Shown here one piece after another: positions 33,852 through 44,911 of a stretch of 64,000 bases of DNA. Under the pieces are notes generated by a model, which saw only the letters and a program-made list of their open reading frames with translations, did not search any database and was not told where the DNA came from. Source of the DNA: Ramazzottius varieornatus (lineage: Eukaryota > Tardigrada > Eutardigrada > Parachela > Ramazzottiidae); assembly GCA_001949185.1 (NCBI GenBank), contig BDGG01000001.1, forward strand, positions 1,360,263-1,424,262, given 5' to 3'. The translations under genes and the position numbers were made by a program. Within the stretch, counting starts at the first letter, position 1, and each line of letters opens with the position of its first letter.

Positions 33852-34146
33852 GTACGAGGGAAAGGTTGTAAAGTTAGCCGTCTAAGTTCGCCTGTTCTCT
33901 ACTACTCAATCCCAAACTTTTAAAAATAGATCGACAGATAAGATAATGAGCTGTCGAATGGTAATAGGCACAGTCAACACGAGAAGTCAGAGAATCCAAG
34001 AGATCCGCAATTAAAAGAACGTTGAAATCTCATGTTAAAAACCCAAGACTGACAATCAGATAGTCGATCAAGCGATAGACGCCACAGGCGTGGCTAACTT
34101 TACAAACCCGGTATGGGGTGGCTAAGTTTACAACCTTTACCTCGTA
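33852..34146. mobile_element. MITE family C, copy 2
   Basis: Reverse-complement orientation relative to the copy at 28029-28324. Begins TACGAGGGAAAGGTTGTAAA and ends TTTACAACCTTTACCTCGTA. The interior sequence around AATCCAAGAGATCCGCAATT is shared with the first copy. TA bases at both outer edges may be the target site. Confidence 0.8.
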
Positions 34147-34455
34147 CGGCAAACGTGGACCGCCCCTGTAAGTGTAGCAAGAAATCGAGAATTGTTCGAC
34201 CGTCAGAGCGCTACCGCTTGACATACTTGTTACAAAGACTGTAAATGTATTACTGTAAAAATTCGCTGTGTTCGCCGAGGGCGGATAGTATACTTAGATC
34301 ATCCCCGTCGATGGTTGAGATTTGTCCCTCAACCACCCGGTGAACATTTCCAGCAAGCATACGTACTGTGGTGAACTTTTACAGTAGTTGGTTTTTCCAT
34401 ATACCTGGTACTGGTTTTCAGCTTCGGTGGAAAATAACCTCCATCAATTAAACTA

Positions 34456-36810
34456 ACGAGGGGATTATGCCTGTCCCCACCTCTTTTTAGTCAAACTGTC
34501 CTGGCGGAACGAGAGAGGAGAGTCTCTTCTAGGATCTGAGCCAGTGAGCTAAATCCCGCGTCGATCCTGGAACAAACTACAGGGACTCGGAAGTGACGTC
34601 AGAAATTTATGCCAATTACGTAGAAACGTGATGTCTTGTAGGTCCACGTTAGACCTAACAAACAAACCCTGAAACCCATCAGTAAACAAACTTGTTACGG
34701 CAAATAGATAGTACAGAAATGATGAGCGTCATAAAAGTGATGGAAGCAAAGACGGGCCTTGCACCACCCGCAAACCAGAAGAACAATGTCTCTGCAGTTC
34801 TCGTGAAGACAACTGCCTTTCAGCTTATCAAACATAAACTTGGCTGGATTAACATACATGAAACGTTCGTCGGTATATCCCGACTTACGCCAAGCTTCAG
34901 CTATCAAATTTTCGAACCTGGGCGACCGAAACTGTTGATACAGCACAGTGCAATCTCAAAATCACATCGCGATGATGCACTTGAACGGGTAAATCGTGCA
35001 AAAAGACAAAGTCGGATATCTTCTTGAAGCAGCCTTTGTACATCCTAAAGCATAACACATCCAGCGGTTGAATTTGACCGGTAACCTTCGGAGGGATGGT
35101 CAGCATTTCATACTCCAGCTCTTCCGGTTTCAGTTCAATCACAGAATCTTGATCGGTGAAGGTCTTCCACGAGTCGGCCAAGCACCGCTCTTCCATATGA
35201 GGGAAAAGAAATTTTTCTGACCACTCTAAGTAGAGCTTCTTGGTCATCTTCCCGGATTTCGAAGCAGTGACATACAGATTATCAGCCTTGAACATCGTTC
35301 TCGACACGATCGGACCAAACACTCCTTTCTCTTCCTTCAGCGTTAGGAAAAGAACAAGAAGAAACTTACGCCTGCCCGGGGAGACCGCCATCATCACAGT
35401 ATAGCTATGTGTCATGGAATTCTCCGACTGGGTGATCGCTTCCACGTGTTTTGCTCAAGCAGTTTCCAAAGTTCTTCTTGGTCTCATCTCATATTCAAAG
35501 CCTGACTGATCCGCATTCCACAGACAGTCTAACCCGTACTGTGCGATCCTTGATCTGACAAGCGCAACGCAGGCTTCAGCACTTTCCTTGACGAGAGGCG
35601 CTTCTTGTATGGATTTTTTGGTGACGAACTTGGTTATTTTCCGGTCAACGATCCCATAATATCTAGAAAATATTAATTTCGTTTTTGAAGGAAATCGAAG
35701 CACAAAAAACTGTTGGTACCGTTTGAGTTTCCGATCCAGTCTGGGGAAGCAGTGAAACCGGCCAATTTCACCGCTTCGTTCGCAGTGAGAGCCCATCGAC
35801 GTAATCCAAATCCTTGACCACTTGCTTTTTCCTTTTAGCGAGGAAGAACTGCTTACCGACATCCAAACGTAGAGCCTTCAACTTGTCCAGCCTGGAACCG
35901 CCTTCCACTACCTGCTTTTCCCAGTCGTACAGCTGCCGTATGCTGGTTACTTTACCAAAACTTCTCTGAACAGTGGCCAACGTGAGACGCTTCTTCTTCA
36001 CGGCGTTTCTCCAGTATGTAACCGCACGTTTCTTGTATTCCAAGTTGACTACCTGATCCACTGGAAGCTTGGGGTTAGGAAATCGTGGGATGTATAGCTC
36101 ATGGGAAGAAGGTTCTGTTCCGCTGGAAACAGGCTCAAGCAGTCTATCAGGTTCCGTAACGTCGAAGTCAGCTTCACTCCGGCCATTCAGCAGGTTGCAC
36201 TGGACAACAGATGCTTCGTAATCTTCAAATGACTCGAAGCGGATCTGCAGATCATACTGGAGGTCTTCTTCAACGGCATACACAGGAGTAACACTTTGGG
36301 TGATCTTCGAGTCGATGAAATCTAGGAAAGATTACGAATCAAATTAGTATCTTTTTTGTTTTTGAGCTCCAGTGCACAGCAAGATTACCTTTAACTATGT
36401 CCTTGAACTGCCTGTCAGCTTCGCTTGGAAAGTCGTCGATACGGTAGTGCAGTTTGTAGTCCCATTCCAGCAGCTTGATAACATTCAGCAAGTTGATGGA
36501 TTCCATTTCAGAGAAGCGCAGGAATGAATGAGCAAATGAGAGAAGGTTGAAAAACAACAGAAAACTTGATGAGCAGGAAGCACAGGCTCAATCAACAACC
36601 GAATCAACCATCGAACAATCAAGTCTTGATTGTTCATTGCTCTGCTTATATACCGCCCTACTTTTGACGTCACTCCCGAGTCCCTGTAGTTTGTTCCAGG
36701 ATCGACGCGGGATTTAGCTCACTGGCTCAGATCCTAGAAGAGACTCTCCTCTCTCGTTCCACCAGGACAGTTTGACCAAAAAGAGGTGGGGACAGGCATA
36801 ATCCCCTCGT
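34456..36810. mobile_element. Pogo/Tigger-type DNA transposon, 146-bp inverted ends, inactive
   Basis: 34456-34601 and 36665-36810 are near-identical reverse complements of 146 bp, starting ACGAGGGGATTATGCCTGTC. The 2.35-kb element contains one transposase gene on the minus strand, which is broken. The well preserved ends against a decayed coding region fit a copy that could still be moved by a transposase made elsewhere. The target-site duplication could not be set with confidence. Confidence 0.88.
34700..36506 (-). pseudogene. Degenerate DDE_1 (pogo/Tigger-like) transposase
   Basis: Exon 36389-36506 (start MESINLLNVIKLLEWDYKLH) joins in phase to one from 36321. Recognisable pieces follow in order: a basic HTH-like region (KKKRLTLATVQRSFGKVTS), RRWALTANEA, RKITKFVTKKSIQ, the first catalytic Asp in LWNADQSGFEYEM, the second region YVTASKSGKMTKK, and TGQIQPLDV near the C-terminus. 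The reading frame is interrupted by at least three single-base shifts (near 35810, near 35725 and near 34930) and by an in-frame TGA at 35455-35457. It therefore cannot make a full protein. Confidence 0.85.
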
Positions 36811-37006
36811 AAGTCCGAGCGTAACCAGGTGAACGAGCCGAGGTTAGATACATGTAGAGCAACAACCATCGAGGTCTCATGCGCAACGCTTGCCTGTATA
36901 ATAAGTGGGTCACATGGGCGATAGATGTTTCTCCGATCGCGATCGCAATTTCCGACACAACAAACCGATTTTGACACCTGTCTGAAATCATGTTAGGATG
37001 ATCGGC

Positions 37007-37013
37007 CTATAAG
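37007..37013 (+). promoter_or_regulatory. Possible TATA box of glycine-rich gene 2
   Basis: CTATAAG about 95 bases before the ATG at 37105, consistent with a 5' UTR of about 65 bases. Prediction only. Confidence 0.45.
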
Positions 37014-37104
37014 AGCTCGTAACTGTCAGATAATGTATGCCAATCGGATATACCTCTATCGTACTTCGAACTGCAATCCTGTTAGATTGAGTTTTTTTCT
37101 GAAA

Positions 37105-37527
37105 ATGGTGTCTCGGTCTCATCTGGTGGCTGTCGCTGCCGTTTTGGTGACGGTCCTCATATCCGGCTGCGAGTCGAGGGCGATTCGCGTCAGACGGGCA
37201 GCGGCTGATGACTCTTACTCTGACAGCTCTAACGACCTGAACATCGGCCCACGTAACCGCAACCGTGGAGCCACCGGGATAGGAGGCAGGAACTGTGGTA
37301 ACGCACAGACGTACGGAGGCGCTGGTGGTAACTCCAAAGGAGGAAACAACCCTCAGAATACTGGTATTCGAAATTCTGCAGGAGGAAGAGGTGGTGTGGC
37401 TATCAACGATACCGGCTGCGGAGCGAAGGGCGGCAGCGGTGGTTCCTCTATCGGGGGGCGTGGAGGCGACAGTCGAGGCGGAGCAGGTGGCCTAGCCCTT
37501 GTGACTGACTACGCGTTTGGGCGTTAG
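37105..37527 (+). CDS. Secreted glycine-rich protein, family member 2
   Basis: 140 residues from the ATG at 37105, chosen because it opens directly with a signal peptide (MVSRSHLVAVAAVLVTVLIS). A basic RVRRAAADD follows and may be a processing site, then a Ser/Asp-rich linker. The glycine-rich domain has the family layout: GRNCGNAQ, GGAGGNSKGG, NDTGCGAKGG, then GGRGGDSRGGAGG to the end. Cysteine count and spacing match members 1 and 3. A plausible TATA box lies upstream. Function unknown. Confidence 0.75.
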   Translation: MVSRSHLVAVAAVLVTVLISGCESRAIRVRRAAADDSYSDSSNDLNIGPRNRNRGATGIGGRNCGNAQTYGGAGGNSKGGNNPQNTGIRNSAGGRGGVAINDTGCGAKGGSGGSSIGGRGGDSRGGAGGLALVTDYAFGR

Positions 37528-38699
37528 TCTTCTGGGCTGGACTTTTGCTCTATTCATTTGGTCATGGGCCGAGTAAAATCTTGTCTGCGTTTGTCGTTGC
37601 ATGTTCGCTATACACTGAACGGTAATTTAATCTTGCCATCTGCTCAAAAATAGCGGTTTTAAAGCTAGCTCTTCGTTTAATAAATAAGGCAAATTTGTCC
37701 AGATGGGACATCGACTCGCCAGGTTAAGTTACGATGGTTTGCTCAGTCGAATACTACTATTTTGATAGCTCAATTTCTACACTCGTATCATGTCTCAGGG
37801 TCCTTGACTTTCTGTTTACTGCATGATCGAGCATCAACTTCGGGCAATTCTGAGCAACAATTAGGTCCACGTTTTCCATAGCGAGAACTATTCATAAACA
37901 AGCGTGCTTCTTTGCTTTGCGATTTCCTGCCATGCCGTACGTGGTCTTGCACTACACGCTTTTCCTCTGACCATGTTAGCTCGTACGAACTTGTCTGCCG
38001 GCAACTTTCCTTTCCGATTCCACGTCATTGTTGTTAATGCTTGCGATCCGCTCGCAAGTTTTGCCCGCCCACCTTCGGTGCATTTACTGTGTTCTGTACC
38101 ACTGGCGATGTAGAGTTGTCAGTATGAAAAATCAATCGATCGACAGTCGCGGCAGGTTCGTTGGCTAGGTACAATCAAACCTTAATTAGCACTTCCGGTG
38201 CAATCAGCTGTTTACCTCGTAAACCAACTAGCCTGGTTTACCTTCGCTGTGTGGTTTCTCCTGGTACATCCACTGTACACACTCGTTGCATTGCCTGTTT
38301 GTGTGACCACGCGCCGATGGCCTCCCGAAACGTGGACTGCCATATCGCCAGTCAGTTCAGTGTTCAGTTCTTCTTACAAGGGAATAGCGCCAACCATTAA
38401 ATTCCGATGCTCGAACCGATATTGCAGGAAGACGGAAGAGAGTTTGCTCTACAGCCTGAGCTATCCTACTCCTATACTAATATAACCCGAAAGAAACTTC
38501 TGACAAGGTCGTGGACCGTCTAAAAAGAAATTTTTAAACAAAAATCGCAGCAACATATTCTCGACCCGCTCGGATGGGCCACAATCAACGCGTTGGGCCA
38601 CAATCAAGCAATCAACTCGTTGCACAGTAAAAAGTACATAGGGTGTAGTTCATTTGCATGTCACGTGACTGCGCAGAACTTTGGAGGTAATACAGTAAA
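37528..38699. other. Gene-free stretch before a LINE remnant
   Basis: No supported gene, RNA or repeat was identified in this 1.2-kb interval. Open frames are short and lack recognisable features. Confidence 0.4.
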
Positions 38700-40790
38700 T
38701 CCGAATACGCTATTTTTCGAAAATATGGAGATTAAGTTGCCACTCCCGTTCACTTTGCAACTGTCCATCACTGAAGATGAGGTCCTACAAGCAGCTTGGA
38801 TTCGAAGAAGTCGAATGGACCCTTCAAAGTTACTGTGGCTTTGCTGCACCGCACAGGTAGTGCACTCTTGCCGTCACATACAAAACTATTTAACCTCTGT
38901 TGTAGCGCCGGATATTTTCCCGACTGCTGGAAAACCCAGTATGTCACCCCATTCCAAAGACCACTAAAGACCCAACGTCAGCTTCTTCATGGCGACCCAT
39001 TTCCATGTTGCATCCTCTTTCCAAATGTTTTGAAAAAATAATCGGTAAGCGATTGCGAAACTTTTTGGAAGATAGAAACGCATTTGGCACTAGTCAGTTC
39101 GGATTTCGAGAGAGCCATTCAACAGAGCTAGCAAGTTTGCTGATTAGTCAGTACTGGGCAGATGTGTTACACAGTAAAGGGGAAATCGATGCGGTGTTTC
39201 TTGATTGCACAAAGGCTTTTGATCGTGTCGATCATAAAGTGATTCTGCAGAAACTTGAGCGACTTCAGGTGCCTCTTCAGTGCAGAAGATTACTCGACCG
39301 CTATCTGTCGAACCGAAAATAGGTGGTAGTTGTGAATGGTAAGTCGTCGGGTTATCTGCCAGTTACTAGTGGAGTACCTCAGGGCTCCGTTCTTGGTCCA
39401 ATTTTGTTCATTGCTCTGATGTCGGACATAAATACCATTGTATCACCTGGCACCTGTCTTAGTCTTCTCGCATACGATATTCTAGTATCCCGTCCTCAAG
39501 AAACTGCCGTTGACTGCGTTACTCTCCAAACAGATCTGAACAGCATCTCCGCCTTGGGCAGATCCAATCAGCTCACCTTCAACCCTACAAAGTCCTCTCA
39601 CCTTCGCCTAAGCCGACGAAGAAGTCCAGGAAGTGCTGAATACCAACTGGACGGAGTCGTCGTGCCTACTGTATCCACCGTCAAGTACTTGGGTCTTCAC
39701 ATTGATGGCCGACTAAACTGGACAGCACACTGGTCTGCAAAATTTGCAACAGCTCGAAAACGCATCCGTTACCTGAATTCTCTATTCAAGTACCGTAACT
39801 CGGCGGCTCGTATCAAGCTGTTCGATGCTCTGGTGCAGTCTCTTTTCGACTACTGTCCATCTGTGGTGTGGTCGCTACTGGTAGGTACCGTCAGAGAGAT
39901 CGAAAAATGCGCCGGTAAGTTTCTCCGCACCGTTCGCCTTGGTGTCAGTTCTAGCTGGCCAGACCATGAGCTCTACCAGCATAACGCTTCCGAAGTTGGG
40001 TGGAATAGTCAGCTGATTTGTCGGGTGAACCTTTCTTTATCACTTGTATATAAATTTGTTGTTGGCTCTGTGCCGTTGGGCTTTTGTCTATTTCAGCCAT
40101 TAGAAATACGGGAAGAAGATGGTCCCTCGACCTCGACGCGAAGTTTGGACCGAATACGTGCTCATCCCTGTCCCATCCAACCCACTGGGTCTTTTCTGAA
40201 TGGTCGCAAGATACCCACCAGTCCTGATTCCTTCGTCGGGATCATGTGCAACTTGTGGAATGCACTAGATTTTCCAGCTGCTGCTTTTGAGAATAAATGG
40301 AACTTTGACCTTGCTTTGAAATCTGTTGACTGGAAGTCCTTTTCGTTGCTAAATCGTCTGTTTCCCTCGGAACTACTATATTGATCTGCCTCGAGATCTC
40401 GAAAGGGTGGTCAAGACCAATCTTATGGGAAAGTGGTATACGGAACCCTCCTGCGACCGTCACATTAATGTTGACCTAGCAATGGTTGATTATAGACGGA
40501 ACCACGGACCGGGGAAAACTCCTTAGTGAGTGGATCCGATCGCCCACAGTTTCCGCAGCCCTGTTGGCAAAATGCGAACCGCAAATTGTCCTCTGACAAA
40601 GAAATATGGCAAAATCAACATCCGCCAAAATGGCAAAATCACCAGCCGCCAGCCCTAAAGTTTTTGAAGTCATTCTGACTGTTGAAGAATTTTTACTCGA
40701 ATCATCTACGATGTGAGACGTCTTGTGGCCTTGATGGGACTTGTTCCCGTGCTGTGGGACTTTAAACAATAAACCTAAACCTAAACCTAA
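38700..40790 (+). mobile_element. Truncated non-LTR retrotransposon (CR1/Jockey-like), inactive
   Basis: Fragments of the reverse transcriptase start near 38.75 kb in shifting frames, then run from 39005 to 40384. The element continues through a 3' region to a short TAAACC-type repeat near 40770-40790, a common LINE ending. The 5' part (ORF1 and endonuclease) is absent. Confidence 0.8.
39005..40384 (+). pseudogene. Decayed reverse transcriptase of the LINE
   Basis: Recognisable motifs: KCFEKIIGKRL, FGFRESHST, FLDCTKAFDRVDH, then after an in-frame TAG at 39320-39322 SGVPQGSVLGPILF, QLTFNPTKS, VKYLGLHIDGRLNW and YCPSVVW. The catalytic box that should read YADD is reduced to LLAYDILV, a loss of two codons. 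With the internal stop this copy cannot encode an active enzyme. Upstream pieces from 38.75 kb need at least one frame change to join. Confidence 0.85.
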
Positions 40791-40795
40791 CTGCA

Positions 40796-41115
40796 GCAAC
40801 GGCCTTGCTCCGCCCCTTTTGTGACGTGTAACTACATCTTGCTTTCCGGAGCTCCCCTTATTTTCGAAAAATAGCGTAATCGGAGTCACGGTTGGCTAGC
40901 ATTGGGAAGCATGGTGGCTGCCCAACTATTCAAAGTTCTGATCAGCTACTGCGCTTATGAGTGACGTTGCAACTCATCTTAGCTACAGTGGGACTTTCAT
41001 CTGGCGGTGGCAACTTAATGTCTGTAATGACTTAAATAAGGGGAGCTCCGAGAACCAAATCGTAGTTACGCGTCACGAAAGGGGCGGAGCAAGCCTTAGC
41101 TACGGTGGGTGGGCG
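40796..41115. mobile_element. MITE with about 65-bp inverted ends
   Basis: 40796-40865 (CCTTGCTCCGCCCCTTTTGT, GACG-GTAACTAC, GGAGCTCCCCTTAT) and 41035-41110 are reverse complements with a few changes. The interior is non-coding. It immediately follows the LINE 3' end. Confidence 0.7.
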
Positions 41116-41142
41116 AACGAGAGTGGTAACTTAATCTTCACG

Positions 41143-41816
41143 ATGGCAAACCCAAAGCTGCTGGTGCTCAGTGCTCTTGTGTGAATGGTAACTCCTTTTC
41201 CAGTCAAGCAGGATTCTTCAACCGTTCAAAGCACAATGATGAGGGCGACAACGAGCCGGACCTCGTCAGACATGTTAGGGGAGACAAGGAAAATGGTGCA
41301 CCGCAAGAAAAACTGCGCCACCCGCTACGTTCGAGACTGGTTTGGAATGTATTGAGATTGGAACAGCCATCTGCAGGTTAAACCTTTGCTAGATTCTTCG
41401 ATCGATTTTGGAACAATGGCGACGGTTCAGCGGTCACTGGTTTCTTTGGTCCACCCGAGCCCCAGGGCTCATGGGTGATGTGAGAAACAACGAACACAGT
41501 GGCATGAGAGCTAAACCGAGGTGCTCCTGGTCTCACTGGTCCCATGGGAGAAAAGGGCACTACTGAACCAAAAGGTATGCTTTCACTTGAAAACTCAGAA
41601 TGTACTGACCGTGATCTTCCCGACGATTTTCCGATTTTATCTTTGTTGCAAACTGCCGCGTGCAAGAAGTAATTCATTTCAGGTGACGGAAGAGACCAAC
41701 GCCCTATGGCAGACGATGGTGCAAAGGGTGAGCAAGGTCCTGCCGGACCAACTAGAGCAGCCGGCGCAAACTGGTGACAAAGTGGACCAAGAGCCAGCGG
41801 GATCCAAAGGTTAAAC
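41143..41816 (+). pseudogene. Collagen gene relic
   Basis: A signal-peptide-like MANPKLLVLSALV starts at 41143 but meets a stop at once. Downstream are short Gly-X-Y pieces: GAPGLTGPMGEKG near 41520-41565, followed by a donor (GGTATG) and, after a TTCATTTCAG acceptor, DDGAKGEQGPAGP near 41720-41755. The second piece runs into a TGA at about 41774. The Gly-X-Y periodicity is broken in several places and upstream remnants near 41430 are in other frames. It looks like a decayed small collagen gene rather than an expressed one. Confidence 0.6.
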
Positions 41817-41869
41817 GTGGCCAGAGAGTTCCGGGTACAAGGTGATGAGTTCACATACGATTTGAATTT

Positions 41870-42030
41870 ATGCGACAGATCTTTTCGCTACGGCGGTACG
41901 GATGGCGTACGTACGTGACTAGTACACTTTTCAGCACTCCTCCAAGGCTGAATTTCCATTTTGCCGACCTTTCCGTCCGTCCCATAATTTCTACTGATCT
42001 ACAACTTCTCATCGTACGTTTACCGTACCG
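41870..42030. mobile_element. MITE family A, copy 4 (diverged)
   Basis: The middle part (GGCGTACGTACGTGACTAGT ... CTGAATTTCCATTTTGC ... CCCATAATTTCTAC) aligns with the reverse complement of the copy at 31.9-32.1 kb. The ends are poorly preserved. Confidence 0.45.
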
Positions 42031-42829
42031 GAATGCTGTTCGGGAAACTTTGAAAATTGGCACTTCGACTAACTTCGAATGTCAACTAACCACAAAACCA
42101 ATTTGACAAAATATCGTTCAGCACAATGCCCGATTAGCCATAGCGTTAACCGACCAAAACACCGCCCCGTTAGGACACCCAAAAGCTCTTTTCGGCACCT
42201 TTAGATATCTCTGAAAGTGGCCGTATCTTGGCAAGAATGATGTTTCAAAAGCGTTAAAGCGGCTAAAACGCATCGATTATCACGAACACGACGCGATGAA
42301 AAATCGGCCTTTTGACCCATCTGGCTTCAAAGCATGCGGTAGTTGCATCACTGAGCCACATGGTAGAAACCTGGGCCGCAGGTCGAACAGTCGAAGAGCA
42401 CGCTGCGTCTGCGCTGCGTGAGTTGCCTGTCTGCGGTATGCCGCGCTGCAAGATTTTCTCCAAGGTGGCTACAGCTGCGCCGCAAGTTTAGGCTACTCCG
42501 ACACCACCGCGCTGCACACCAAAAATCCAGATGAATTCTGTGACTTAACAAATTTCGTGGCCGCGTCAATGAACGCAAGTAAACAGGGAAAAATTGGCAT
42601 GGATTCGATACCCCAAACTATCACATTTTTTCCCGTTGACCACCCAACTTTACTGCGCGGCGGTAGGTAAGTAACTGCTGCATGCTGCGCTGCACAAAAA
42701 TGTGAAAACTTACGCTGCAACTCGCTGCCTCGCGGCGCAGTGCGGCGTGTGCGGTCGGATCCCGGTCGGACCCGGTCTCTACACTTCGAAAGCGAAATCA
42801 GCTTAGCTCATGCACACTTGACTCAATCT

Positions 42830-43030
42830 CAAAATTTCATTTCTCAGCTGATTCCTGATGCCCCGTGGGCTTTACATCGCGAGATACCTTTCTTGAGTTG
42901 GGATTCTTAATTCCCTGTTATCTTCGACGATACCAGAGAAAGAGAGTAGCCAGAAAGAAAATCTGGAGCGTCGGCCTAGTAAGGAGGTGAAGTTTGCCAA
43001 ACTCACCGCGCGCATTTCCGGTCAGTTATG
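42830..43030. repeat. Dispersed repeat B, copy 2
   Basis: Matches 23600-23860 in the same order of blocks (CAGCTGAT, GCGAGATACC, AGAGTAGCCAGA, CGCGCATTTCCG). Directly followed by the tRNA-derived SINE. Class unknown. Confidence 0.55.
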
Positions 43031-43084
43031 CGCTGTTTCCGGAATGTCCGAATGATCTGTCACTCAAGCTTGATTTGAGTTGTT

Positions 43085-43325
43085 CAACTTCGATTTCAGC
43101 TTCAACAGGTTTCGCAAGCAAGACTGAAGACACCTTCTGACAGCCAGATTGTGGCTTTTCCGTACAAAAACTCTTTATCACGGAGCAACTTAATAATGGA
43201 CGAATGGGGAATCGACTCCCCTCCCCCCGCCCATGCTGCTCCCATGGCGAGCATTCAAACCACTGAGCCATCTTAGCGGTTTGAGTGCCCATGGCGAGCA
43301 CCCAAACCTCCGAGCCATGTTAGGA
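43085..43325 (-). repeat. tRNA-derived SINE, copy 2, with duplicated head
   Basis: On the minus strand a tRNA-like head with a perfect D-arm-type TGGCTCAGTGG is followed about 45 bases later by GAGTCGATTCCCC (box B-like), then a tail TTGCTCCGTGATAAAGAG shared with the copy at 530-690. A second partial head (CATGGCTCGGAGGTTTGGGT) lies just before it at about 43275-43320, so the copy is partly dimeric. Confidence 0.7.
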
Positions 43326-44911
43326 CAAGAGTCATGAATGGGGAGAGCGTTCTTATGAACTTTGAGCAACAAAGCAAATCTTCGAATTGGTACTCTTCTC
43401 TTCTGGGTAGCAAACGCTTCTGACAATATTAAACTGTAACCTGTAATGAGGGACACTTGCTATCCAACTTCGCACCTTTGCAGACCCCTACAGGTGACGA
43501 TTGACCAGCGGTCGCCCTTTTGCCGACTACTTAGCCGTGCATCAAGGGTAAAAATCACTTAGGAAAGATCCATGCGAATTATTTTTCGTAACTTGACACG
43601 GCAAGCGACATCGTATTGCACGCCCGGCTTATTACACATTAAATGACGTTCGGTGTTTGGCCGCGATAGCTTTTCAGGTAGAAAGCTTCTTAGACGACAT
43701 CCTCCTTACCGAGAAACCATCCCTTTTTCGCCATAACGTCCATCTTCATCTGAACTTCGGACCTAGAAAAGCGCCCATGAGTAATACAGAAGGCTGCGTT
43801 AGCCGTTGCAAACCGACCCAAGCAGTGCCAGATGAAAACTTCAATTATTCTTCAATTATGATTGCATGGAACGGCAACTGCTGCGTTGGACGAAGTGGGT
43901 GTGTCGGTGAACCGGTTTGGCGATTGCTCGAGGGCTTTGCTTATACCGACGTTCGCTAATCAGATTGCAGTGGCTGACTAGGAGCTGAAAAGGGAATTAT
44001 TTCAACCGGCAAATCCTGATCATAAAACCAACATGGCATGAAGACAGAAGAAACTCTGCTCCGCAGTTTAAGCTATACTGTAAAACTACATTGTTGAAAG
44101 TGCATCCTTTCCGGTGCAAATATGGTTGGTCTGCTGTCTGTAAGCTATGAACATCTATGGTGGTCTTGCGGATACAACTGCTAATCGAAAATGTGCACCG
44201 GAAGGGATGCTCTTTCAGCACTGCAGTCCAAAGTTTAAGATAGAGAACCTAGAATTTTCCAGTTCTATCTTGTCGGTCTGCTGGTACACGTTCCTACAGA
44301 CTGAACAGTATCAAAATCTGATAATAAATTCTGTTTGCGCTGCCCTCTGTGGCGCATGAAGTTAAAATACAATCGCATGCTCAACCTCAGGTACACTGTA
44401 CGCCAAAACTAACCGCTAAAACTGGGTGATGGATGGAGTCAGATAGAAGCCAGATGTTATTTGCCCATAGGGCAAACTATAATTTCCATTGGTTAAACCG
44501 TAATAAAGCTCCAGCTGCGATCCTCCAGCTGCTGTACCACGGTCCTTTTTACCGGTTAATTTTGGCGTACACAGAAGATGGATTTGCGACAGGCGAATGA
44601 ATTATTGTCCTGTCACCGAACACGCTAATGAGGTTGACTTCTTGAGGTCGCTAGATCTACAAGCACCAACGATTAAGGTTAATGGTTCGTAGCTTTCTGC
44701 CTGTTATGTAGTGTTGACATGAGGCTCTTTACAGCGGTAAGCGCACGACAGCAATTGGGTCAACAAGTTTGTGATACATCCCACGGTGAATGCTTGTTCG
44801 ATGGAACACAATCAATGCCGTGAAGATAAATTCATCTCGGCAACTTTTATCTACTTCAGTCTTTCGTAACTGTATTGCTTCACCTTGGTATAGTGAATAT
44901 CGGCAACTAAG
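43326..44911. other. Gene-poor stretch
   Basis: No supported gene. An imperfect inverted repeat around 44095-44225 (GTGCATCCTTTCCGGTGC against GCACCGGAAGGGATGC) may be a diverged MITE. An open frame at 43657-43959 has no recognisable feature. Confidence 0.35.

Noticed and set aside
36714-36991. Two overlapping minus-strand frames near 36.7-37.0 kb
   Set aside because: They lie across the transposon's right inverted end and show no protein features.
40766-40792. CCTAAA-type repeat suggesting telomeric DNA
   Set aside because: Only about three units, placed at the 3' end of a LINE remnant, where short terminal repeats are usual.
41378-41854. A 158-residue proline-rich frame on the minus strand
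   Set aside because: It is the antisense shadow of the plus-strand Gly-X-Y collagen remnants.
43657-43959. 100-residue plus-strand frame with several cysteines
   Set aside because: No signal peptide or recognisable cysteine pattern, and no splice-consistent neighbours.
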